A stretch of 40,790 bases of DNA from the NCBI GenBank assembly GCA_902521325.1, contig CABYRE010000009.1, positions 1 to 40,790 of the forward strand, written 5' to 3'. Position numbers and translations under genes: made by a program. The notes below the pieces were generated by a model that saw only the letters and a program-made list of their open reading frames with translations, was not told the DNA's origin and did not search any database. Numbering within the stretch: the first letter of the stretch is position 1; every line of letters begins with the position of its first letter. The stretch is from an uncultured Alphaproteobacteria bacterium (lineage in GTDB: Bacteria > Pseudomonadota > Alphaproteobacteria > HIMB59 > GCA-002718135). Positions 24,894 through 31,478 of the stretch are shown piece after piece.

Positions 24894-25604
24894 CTAAGAA
24901 AAGTCTTTTAGTGACTTATTTAAACAAATATATGAAAAATATCCTGTACAAATTAACCAAATAATTAACACTATAGTATCATTTATGATTAAATTTATTT
25001 CAGATTTAGTAACTAATCTCAATGTTGTTGCGGACCATATTACAGTAAAAAAAATAGTTAAGTTTCGATAAGATTTTACTCTTAATGGATGAACAAATTT
25101 AAAAGGAATAAAAGTTAATATTGATAAAATAATTATTACAATAAGATTTATCCAAACATTTGAATTTAATATGAAAAAATAAAGTACTACAATATTCCAG
25201 ATTGCAGGGAATCCTCTAAAATAATAATCATCAGTTTTCATATTAACATTAATAAAAGTGTACAATGAAACTCCAAATATTATTGCTGGCATTATAATTT
25301 CAAAACCATTTGGTACTAGTTGAAACCAGTAAATCATCAAAGCAGGATTAATTACATAGTTAAGATAATCAACTATACTATCTAAAATTATTCCATCTAA
25401 ATTTGGCGCTTTTTCCTCTACTCCAATTCGTCTTGCTAATGTACCATCAATCCCATCAACTAATAATGCTAAGCCTAACCATAAAAAAGCACCAGTTTGA
25501 TCATTATTTAATATTGATATTAAGGCAAGGAATCCAAGTATAGCTCCTGATCCTGTAAAAGCATGGACACCCCATGCTGATATTTGGTCTTTATCAACTT
25601 TCAT
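24894..25604 (-). CDS. pcs: Phosphatidylcholine synthase
   Basis: A 236-residue membrane enzyme of the CDP-alcohol phosphatidyltransferase family, closest to bacterial Pcs, which condenses choline with CDP-diacylglycerol to give phosphatidylcholine in one step. The catalytic motif is complete in its Pcs form: DGTLAR, 12 residues, then G...D...D (residues about 50-77). The opening SAWGVHAFTGSGAILGFLAL and the PALMIYWFQLVP segment also fit Pcs rather than phosphatidylserine or phosphatidylglycerophosphate synthases. About seven to eight hydrophobic helices are visible. It is alone or last in a leftward string with the Nudix and photolyase genes (89-base gap). It implies choline use for membrane lipid. 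Confidence 0.85.
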   Translation of the reverse strand: MKVDKDQISAWGVHAFTGSGAILGFLALISILNNDQTGAFLWLGLALLVDGIDGTLARRIGVEEKAPNLDGIILDSIVDYLNYVINPALMIYWFQLVPNGFEIIMPAIIFGVSLYTFINVNMKTDDYYFRGFPAIWNIVVLYFFILNSNVWINLIVIIILSILTFIPFKFVHPLRVKSYRNLTIFFTVIWSATTLRLVTKSEINLIINDTIVLIIWLICTGYFSYICLNKSLKDFS

Positions 25605-25693
25605 AAATTCATTTAGACTTTATCACTAAAATAAAAGAAAATAAAATTTTTGAAAAAAAAAGTAGAAAATTAAGGGTTTATAGGGTTTTAAAA

Positions 25694-26077
25694 TTAGTCT
25701 TTTAATAAGTTTATAATATCACTATCTCCTTCAGCAAAATTATAATTTTTAAACTCATTTTTTGTAATCCATGCTGAATCTTCATGTTCATTTAAATAAA
25801 TTTCACCACTAGTATGAGAGCATAAAAAATAATGTAATTTTACATTTATTCTCTCATCTTTATAATTTTCTTCACCTAATTTATTATTGATAGCTATATT
25901 TATATTTAGCTCTTCTTTTATTTCTCTTTTGAGTGCAATTTCAAAAGTTTCCCCCATTTCCACTTTTCCACCTGGAAACTCCCAACTTAATCCCATATGT
26001 TTATTTTTATTTCTTTGCGCAATAAAATATTTATCATTTTTTATTATTATTGCTGCAACAACATCGAATTTATCCAT
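25694..26077 (-). CDS. Nudix hydrolase, MutT-like
   Basis: A 127-residue Nudix hydrolase with an intact Nudix box starting at Gly37: G(K)VEMGETFEIALKREIKEELNI, with the key residues Glu43, Arg51, Glu52, Glu55 and Glu56. Small proteins that open as VVAAIIIKNDKYFIAQR and contain SWEFPGGKVE are (deoxy)nucleoside-triphosphate pyrophosphohydrolases of the MutT type, clearing oxidised nucleotides such as 8-oxo-dGTP. The ATG overlaps the photolyase stop by one base (TAATG), making a two-gene DNA-protection operon. MutT is not certain, because CTP-type and other small Nudix enzymes share this pattern. Confidence 0.82.
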   Translation of the reverse strand: MDKFDVVAAIIIKNDKYFIAQRNKNKHMGLSWEFPGGKVEMGETFEIALKREIKEELNINIAINNKLGEENYKDERINVKLHYFLCSHTSGEIYLNEHEDSAWITKNEFKNYNFAEGDSDIINLLKD

Positions 26078-27555
26078 TAATTGGTATTATCACGTATAAA
26101 CTGATTTGCTTTCTTTATTATATGATTTTTCCTCTCTGTATTCATTTTATCATAGATATTAACCATCATATTTAAACGTGGATTAGATTGAAAAAATTTT
26201 CTATTTTTATTAATAAAACGCCAATACAATCCATCCATAATGTCATTCCAATCACCTCTTTTAAAATTCATCATTTTCATAAAATAACTCGAACCACAAA
26301 TATAAGGTTTGGTACTAAATATACCTCCATCACTAAACAATCCCATACCATAAACATTAGGTGACATTACCCAATCAGAGCTATCTACAAACATTTCCAT
26401 AAACCAATTATAAACTTCATTAGGTTTAATTTCGCATAAGTTCATAATGTTACATAAAACCATTAGTCTCTCAATATGATGGGTGTAGCCATATTTTTGA
26501 GCATTTTTAATTGAGTGATCTAAAGGATCTAATCCAGTTGTACCGTCATACCATTTTTTAGTAAGAGAATTTTTATGTTGAAAGAAATTATTTTTTTCTA
26601 ATTGTTGATCATAATTTTGGTAAATTCCCCTTATGAATTCTCTCCATCCAATAATTTGCCTAATATAACCTTCATAAGAATTAATTTTAATTTTATTTTC
26701 AACTTTTCTTACTCTTTCAATTATTAGTTCTGGTGTTAATAAACCTAAATTAATCATTGGGCTTAAAACGCTATGAAATAAAAAGTTATTATTTGTATCA
26801 ACTGTATCTTCGTAATCACCAAATAAATTAAATTTTTTAATAATAAAATAATCTAACCATTTAACAGCATCATCATAAGTTGTAGGTAGCCAAAAATTAT
26901 CAACTTGGCCTGGGTGATTTTTAAAAATTATGTTTATTTGTTGTTTTAAAACTTTTGTATGTTTTGTTTCTTTTGCAGTAATCATTTCTGGTATTTTAAT
27001 ATCTTTAGGGAGTTTTTTTCTGTTGTCTTCATCAAAGCTCCATTTTCCACCTTTGGGCTTATTGTTTTCCATTAAAATATCTATTTTTGCACGGGCAATT
27101 TTATAAAAATTTGCCATAAAAGGTTTTTTTGTTTTACTTAAATAATTTTTAAATTCATCTCTTGAATTTAAAAACATGGGTGATTGTATAAAAGTTAATT
27201 TAATCTTATTTTTTTTACATAAGGTGCTTATTTTTTTTTCAAAAAATTTATCTTCGATTTCAAAAGAAATTAACTCTTCAAATTTATTTTTTTTTATAAA
27301 ATTTTCTAATTTTTTTTCGTAGGATATTTTAAAATCTTTTTTTAAATCAATATAATTTACTTTAAATTTATTTTTTTTTAATTCATCAGCATAAGATCTC
27401 ATTGAGGACAGAAAAAGAATGAGTTTTAATTTATGATGTTTTTGAAAAGTACAAAGATCAAAGCTTTCACACATAAAAATAGTTGAGTCTTTATATTTTC
27501 TAAGGTGTTTATAAGGAAATAATTGATTTCCAAGAATTAAAAATAAACTTTTCAT
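26077..27555 (-). CDS. FeS-type bacterial cryptochrome/photolyase (deoxyribodipyrimidine photolyase-related)
   Basis: A 492-residue protein of the PhrB/FeS-BCP family, which repairs UV lesions (known members act on (6-4) photoproducts) using FAD and a 4Fe-4S cluster. The N-terminus FLILGNQLFPYKHLRKYKDS and segments YIRQIIGWREFIRGIYQ near 290, HHIERLMVLCNIMNLC near 352 and WVMSPNVYGMGLFSDGGIFSTKPYICGSSY near 393-422 are diagnostic. Candidate cluster cysteines lie in CNIMNLC and YICGSS; I did not assign each ligand. Adjacent genes are a MutT-like enzyme (overlapping), and a divergent cluster with a lipoprotein and an FAD oxidoreductase. The length matches the family. Confidence 0.88.
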   Translation of the reverse strand: MKSLFLILGNQLFPYKHLRKYKDSTIFMCESFDLCTFQKHHKLKLILFLSSMRSYADELKKNKFKVNYIDLKKDFKISYEKKLENFIKKNKFEELISFEIEDKFFEKKISTLCKKNKIKLTFIQSPMFLNSRDEFKNYLSKTKKPFMANFYKIARAKIDILMENNKPKGGKWSFDEDNRKKLPKDIKIPEMITAKETKHTKVLKQQINIIFKNHPGQVDNFWLPTTYDDAVKWLDYFIIKKFNLFGDYEDTVDTNNNFLFHSVLSPMINLGLLTPELIIERVRKVENKIKINSYEGYIRQIIGWREFIRGIYQNYDQQLEKNNFFQHKNSLTKKWYDGTTGLDPLDHSIKNAQKYGYTHHIERLMVLCNIMNLCEIKPNEVYNWFMEMFVDSSDWVMSPNVYGMGLFSDGGIFSTKPYICGSSYFMKMMNFKRGDWNDIMDGLYWRFINKNRKFFQSNPRLNMMVNIYDKMNTERKNHIIKKANQFIRDNTN

Positions 27556-27633
27556 CGATATTTAAATAGTAAGTTATTGGAAAATTTATATGATTTATTA
27601 AAATTAATTGCTTATTTTAGACAATTTTTTAAC

Positions 27634-27639
27634 TATAAT
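27634..27639 (+). promoter_or_regulatory. Consensus -10 box, possibly leaderless start
   Basis: TATAAT inside TTTTAACTATAATAAG lies 13 bases before the ATG at 27653. The same 16-base pattern, with one change, recurs at 28170-28175 before another ATG. No Shine-Dalgarno separates the box from the start codon, so the mRNA would have a very short leader or none. A matching -35 is weak (TTGCTT, 19-base spacing). Confidence 0.4.
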
Positions 27640-27652
27640 AAGTTATAAATAA

Positions 27653-28162
27653 ATGACCAAATTAGTAAAATTATTGGTAATTCCTCTTATAATTAGTTTT
27701 GCACTAATCTCCTGTAATACAACATCTCCAAATAAGGTAAAAAAATCTGATGCACAAAAAGTTACTAATATTGAATATGGGGCAATTAAAAACTCTCTTC
27801 CAGTAAAAATTGAAGGTGAAAGTGATTGGATTGGAGCAACTGCTGGAGCAATGATAGGAGGTCTTTTAGCTTCTCAAATATGTGGAGAAGAAGAAATATT
27901 AGGAACTAAGTGTCAAGATATTGCTATAGTATATGGAACTATTGGAGGAGCCGCTATGGGCTCAGTAATTCAAGCTAAAATTGGCAATCATGATGGCTTC
28001 CAATATATAGTGAATATTGATGAATGTGGTAATAACACTTCTAATTGCCAAAATGATCAAGAAAAGGCTTTTGTACAAGGAGATAATAATGCCCTTCCGA
28101 ATGGTCAAAGAGTTGTAATTATCTACGGAGATGTAATAAGAGTTATGCCTTATGAAGAATAG
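27653..28162 (+). CDS. Glycine-zipper lipoprotein of unknown function
   Basis: A 169-residue envelope lipoprotein. The signal peptide ends in the lipobox LISC with Cys21 as the lipidation site. A glycine-zipper region follows (GATAGAMIGGLLASQ near 63-77 and YGTIGGAAMGSVIQ near 95-108), as in SlyB/17-kDa-type outer-membrane lipoproteins. Paired cysteines (CGEEEILGTKCQD and DECGNNTSNCQND) may form disulfides in the periplasm. It is divergent from the photolyase gene and heads a rightward group that includes two tiny ORFs and an FAD oxidoreductase. The exact role is unknown. Confidence 0.75.
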   Translation: MTKLVKLLVIPLIISFALISCNTTSPNKVKKSDAQKVTNIEYGAIKNSLPVKIEGESDWIGATAGAMIGGLLASQICGEEEILGTKCQDIAIVYGTIGGAAMGSVIQAKIGNHDGFQYIVNIDECGNNTSNCQNDQEKAFVQGDNNALPNGQRVVIIYGDVIRVMPYEE

Positions 28163-28169
28163 TTTTAAC

Positions 28170-28175
28170 TATAAT
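28170..28175 (+). promoter_or_regulatory. Second copy of the TATAAT element, before a 27-residue ORF
   Basis: TATAAT within TTTTAACTATAATTAG lies 5 bases before the ATG at 28181. A start of transcription at the usual distance would coincide with that ATG, giving a leaderless mRNA. It matches the element at 27634 over 16 bases with one difference. Confidence 0.35.
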
Positions 28176-28180
28176 TAGAT

Positions 28181-28264
28181 ATGAACAAAAGAAATTTATA
28201 TGCAGCTATTGCGATAGTGTTTATTTTTGCTGCTTTAAATTTAACCATATATTTTTTCTATTAA
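28181..28264 (+). CDS. 27-residue single-helix membrane peptide
   Basis: A very short ORF encoding 27 residues that start MNKRNLYAAIAIVFIFAALN: a basic N-terminus (K3, R4) followed by one hydrophobic helix to the end. It is preceded by a TATAAT box at 5 bases and followed after 3 bases by the next ORF, so it is packed like a gene. No family is recognised. Single-helix peptides of this size often escape annotation. Confidence 0.45.
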   Translation: MNKRNLYAAIAIVFIFAALNLTIYFFY

Positions 28265-28267
28265 ATT

Positions 28268-28471
28268 ATGGTTATCAGAAGAAAATCTAGTATTTATAAA
28301 AAATTATATGAAATGAATGGTCAGAAAATGATGTTCGGTCACGATAATATACATTTTAAAACAATTAACTTACCAGCAAAACAGAGATACAAAAATCTAT
28401 GCAGTAAATTTGGTTTAAAAAAAATTAAATCTTCAGTTAAAAAAAATTTTCAAATCATTAACATTAATTAA
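28268..28471 (+). CDS. Small basic protein, unknown (67 residues)
   Basis: A 67-residue, lysine-rich protein without membrane segments (MVIRRKSSIYKKLYEMNGQK at the start, and a basic C-terminal half). It starts 3 bases after the 27-residue ORF and its TAA is directly followed by the GTG of the FAD oxidoreductase. That packing is the main evidence for a real gene. No domain is recognised; nucleic-acid binding is possible from charge only. Confidence 0.55.
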   Translation: MVIRRKSSIYKKLYEMNGQKMMFGHDNIHFKTINLPAKQRYKNLCSKFGLKKIKSSVKKNFQIININ

Positions 28472-29449
28472 GTGAAAAATATTGCAATAATTGGAGCTGG
28501 GATGACCGGCTTGTCTCTCGCTTATAATCTTCAAGAACATAATATTACAATTTTTGATAAATCATGGAGACCAGGAGGAAGAGTATCTACTAGAAAGCAT
28601 GAAAATTATTTTTTTGATCATGGTGCACATTATCTATCGACAAATCATTCTGTAAATCAATTAAATGAAGTAATAAGTAGATATAATTTAGGACAGGTAA
28701 TAGAAATAGATTTTGCAATAGATTATTTAAAAAATAAAAAGTCTAAAAAAAAAATTATTATTGGTCAAAATGGAATGAATTCTATTCCAAAGTCTATTTT
28801 TGATAATATTAAAGTAAATAGTTATTTAAATTCAAAAATAATTAAAATTTCAAAAAATAGTAATGATGTCTTCTCACTATTTACTGAAAAGAGAGAATTT
28901 AAAGATTTTGATTATGTTTTAATTTGTATACCATATTTACAATCAAAAGAACTTTCAAAAGATTTAATTGATTTTACTCAAATTGTTAACGAGCCATCTT
29001 ATGATCCCATACATACTGTAATGTTAGGCTATAAGGATAATAACAACATTAATATTAAGGCTGGTTTAAATCTTCATCAAGATATTAGTTTTTTCATGAA
29101 TCAAAATATTAAATTTAATGAATTATCCCATGATTGTTGGGTATTAAATATGAGTTCTGAATATACGAATAACAATATTAACATTGATAAATCTGATCTA
29201 GAAAAATACGCTCAATCAATATTTGAAAAAACATTTGGTATAAAAAATGAAATAAGATTTATTAAATCACATAGATGGCTATATGCACAAACAAAAGTGA
29301 GTTATAATAGTATTTCAAAAAAAAATTGGATTAATTCTAAGGATAATAAAATATTTTTAAGTGGAGACTGGATTCTAGGAAAAAGTCTTAGTGATGCCTG
29401 GGATGTAGGTGAAAAATTATCACATTATATTAAGATTTTATCAGTTTGA
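28472..29449 (+). CDS. FAD-dependent oxidoreductase, renalase/amine-oxidase-like
   Basis: A 325-residue flavoprotein starting at a GTG that abuts the upstream stop codon. The N-terminal Rossmann motif is IAIIGAGMTGLSLAYNL at residues 3-19, followed by FDKSWRPGGRVSTR near 34-47 and the FDHGAHYLS segment near 54. These are characteristic of renalase-like NAD(P)/FAD oxidoreductases. The C-terminal FLSGDWILGKSLSDAWDVGEKL completes the FAD site. It is encoded close to the divergent photolyase gene, an association often seen with this family, but its substrate is unknown. It converges with the aminotransferase gene with only 2 bases between them. Confidence 0.8.
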   Translation: MKNIAIIGAGMTGLSLAYNLQEHNITIFDKSWRPGGRVSTRKHENYFFDHGAHYLSTNHSVNQLNEVISRYNLGQVIEIDFAIDYLKNKKSKKKIIIGQNGMNSIPKSIFDNIKVNSYLNSKIIKISKNSNDVFSLFTEKREFKDFDYVLICIPYLQSKELSKDLIDFTQIVNEPSYDPIHTVMLGYKDNNNINIKAGLNLHQDISFFMNQNIKFNELSHDCWVLNMSSEYTNNNINIDKSDLEKYAQSIFEKTFGIKNEIRFIKSHRWLYAQTKVSYNSISKKNWINSKDNKIFLSGDWILGKSLSDAWDVGEKLSHYIKILSV

Positions 29450-29451
29450 TA

Positions 29452-30642
29452 TTAAGTATTAAAATATCTTTTAATATTTTTAGCTGCCTGTCTTATTCTT
29501 TGAGTATTTTCTACTAGACCAATACGAACAAAACCTTCCCCTCCTTTTCCAAAAGCCAAACCAGGAGCTACTGCAACATCGGCGTTTATCATTAAATTTT
29601 TGGCAAACTTCATAGAACCCATTTTTTTATATTTTTTTGGTAAAGGAGCCCATACAAACATTGATGCTTCAGGCTCTGGAATTTTATCCCAACCAGCCCT
29701 TTCAAAAGATTCTATTAAAACATCTCTTCTTTTTTTATAAGTCTCTCTTATTTCTTCTACACATTTTTGAGATCCATTTAGAGCAGCAGTTGCTGCTACT
29801 TGAACAGGTGTAAAAGCACCATAGTCTACATATGATTTAATTTTTGTTAAAGCTTCAATTAAAGTTTTGTTTCCAACCGCAAAACCTATTCTCCATCCAG
29901 CCATTGCATAAGTTTTGGATAAGGTTGTAAATTCAACTGCTAAGCTCTTTGCTCCATTAACTTCTAATATTGATGGTGGTGGATTATTACCAAAGTAAAT
30001 TTCGGAATAAGCTAAATCGGATAGAATATACACTTGATATTTTTTTGCAATTTTTACTAATTCTTTATAAAAATCTAAATCAACTATCTGAGCTGTTGGA
30101 TTTGACGGAAAAGAAACGATAATAACTTTTATTGAAGAATATTTTTTTAAATTATTAACTATATTTAATAAAAATTTATTTTTATCGAACTGTTCATTAA
30201 AAATTGTTTGCAAAGGTGTTAATTTAGCTCCTGCAATCATAAAACCATATGGATGAACAGGATATGATGGATCAGGACATAATATTCTATCTCCTTTTGA
30301 AGTTATTGCTTGTGCTAAATTTGCTAAACCTTCCTTTGAACCAATTGTTACTATAATTTCACTTGATGGGTTTACATCAACATTAAATCGTTTTTTATAA
30401 TATTTAGCTTGAGCTTTTCTTAATCCATTAATGCCTTTAGAAACTGAATAACGTCCAACACCTGGCTTATCTATAACTTCTTTCAATTTCTGTCTTATGT
30501 GAAGAGGTGTTGGCATATCAGGATTGCCCATGCCAAAATCAATAATATCCCTACCCTCTGATCTCAGTTTCATTTTTAATGAATTTATCTCCCCAAATAT
30601 ATATGGGGGGAGTCTGTTAATTCTTTCAAATTTAGATTTCAC
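29452..30642 (-). CDS. Class I/II aminotransferase, AlaC-like
   Basis: A 396-residue PLP-dependent aminotransferase. The opening FERINRLPPYIFGEINSLKM and DIIDFGMGNPDMPTP near 36-50 match AlaC-type glutamate-pyruvate aminotransferases. The PLP lysine is in TLSKTYAMAGWRIGF near residue 242, and other conserved parts are SNPTAQ near 180, the SDLAYSEIYF segment near 207 and the C-terminal FVRIGLVEN. It starts at a GTG without a clear Shine-Dalgarno. It probably makes alanine from pyruvate and glutamate in the cytoplasm. LL-diaminopimelate or methionine aminotransferases of the same clade are alternatives. Confidence 0.85.
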   Translation of the reverse strand: MKSKFERINRLPPYIFGEINSLKMKLRSEGRDIIDFGMGNPDMPTPLHIRQKLKEVIDKPGVGRYSVSKGINGLRKAQAKYYKKRFNVDVNPSSEIIVTIGSKEGLANLAQAITSKGDRILCPDPSYPVHPYGFMIAGAKLTPLQTIFNEQFDKNKFLLNIVNNLKKYSSIKVIIVSFPSNPTAQIVDLDFYKELVKIAKKYQVYILSDLAYSEIYFGNNPPPSILEVNGAKSLAVEFTTLSKTYAMAGWRIGFAVGNKTLIEALTKIKSYVDYGAFTPVQVAATAALNGSQKCVEEIRETYKKRRDVLIESFERAGWDKIPEPEASMFVWAPLPKKYKKMGSMKFAKNLMINADVAVAPGLAFGKGGEGFVRIGLVENTQRIRQAAKNIKRYFNT

Positions 30643-30725
30643 TTTTTAAGCAATAATTAATAATTATTAATAATACTAGTTTAAATAAAATTGATTTTTA
30701 ATAATATTATTCCTATTTTTATATT

Positions 30726-31430
30726 GTGATTAAATTATTTTACTATTTTTTACCTTTTATTGTACTTTTTCTACCAAGTTTATGGGTAAATTTTATTTTA
30801 AAAAAATATAATAAAATTTTACCTGATATGCCCTTTACTGGTAGAGAACTTGGAAAAAAAATACTTGAAGAGGAGAAAATCAACAATGTATCAATTAATC
30901 CTATTCAACAACTGGATCATTACAATCCTAAAGAAAAAAAAATACATATAGCTACAGATAAACTTGATAAAAAAAGTATAACAAGTATTGCCGTTGTTGC
31001 TCACGAAATTGGTCATGCAATTCAAGATAAAGAAAAATATAAGCCACTTATCCTTAGACAATCATTAATTGAAAAAACAATGATCTTTCAGAGAATTGGT
31101 TCATTTTTATTAATTATAGGACTACCGTCAATATTTGCTTTTACTAAAAGTCCATTTATCACTTTTATTGCTGCGATAATAATAATGGGATGTTTATCTA
31201 CAAATGTGTTAATTCATTTGATTACTCTGCCTGTAGAATTTGATGCAAGTTTTAAGAGAGCTTTACCAATACTCAAAAGATATGTTCCTAGAGAGAATAT
31301 GCACCAATGTAAATCTGTTTTAAGAGCTGCTGCATTGACATATTTAGCTCAATCCATTGTAAGTATATTTAGATTAAAAATAATACTGTTATCTTTTATC
31401 AATATTTTTAAATCAATTATAAGAAGATAA
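30726..31430 (+). CDS. Membrane zinc metallopeptidase, YugP-like
   Basis: A 234-residue integral-membrane zinc peptidase of the YugP family (neutral zinc metallopeptidase, Zn_peptidase_2). The zinc site HEIGH lies near residues 93-97 in VAVVAHEIGHAIQDK. A third ligand is probably the Glu in LPVEFDAS near 173. Helices occur at residues 4-22, near 120-160 and at the C-terminus. It starts at a GTG. The gene diverges from the aminotransferase and is followed after 48 bases by the 870-residue fusion protein in the same direction. Substrates of this family are unknown. Confidence 0.85.
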   Translation: MIKLFYYFLPFIVLFLPSLWVNFILKKYNKILPDMPFTGRELGKKILEEEKINNVSINPIQQLDHYNPKEKKIHIATDKLDKKSITSIAVVAHEIGHAIQDKEKYKPLILRQSLIEKTMIFQRIGSFLLIIGLPSIFAFTKSPFITFIAAIIIMGCLSTNVLIHLITLPVEFDASFKRALPILKRYVPRENMHQCKSVLRAAALTYLAQSIVSIFRLKIILLSFINIFKSIIRR

Positions 31431-31478
31431 TATTTTTCTCTTTAAATAAAACGGGAAATTTATTAAGTTAGATAATTA

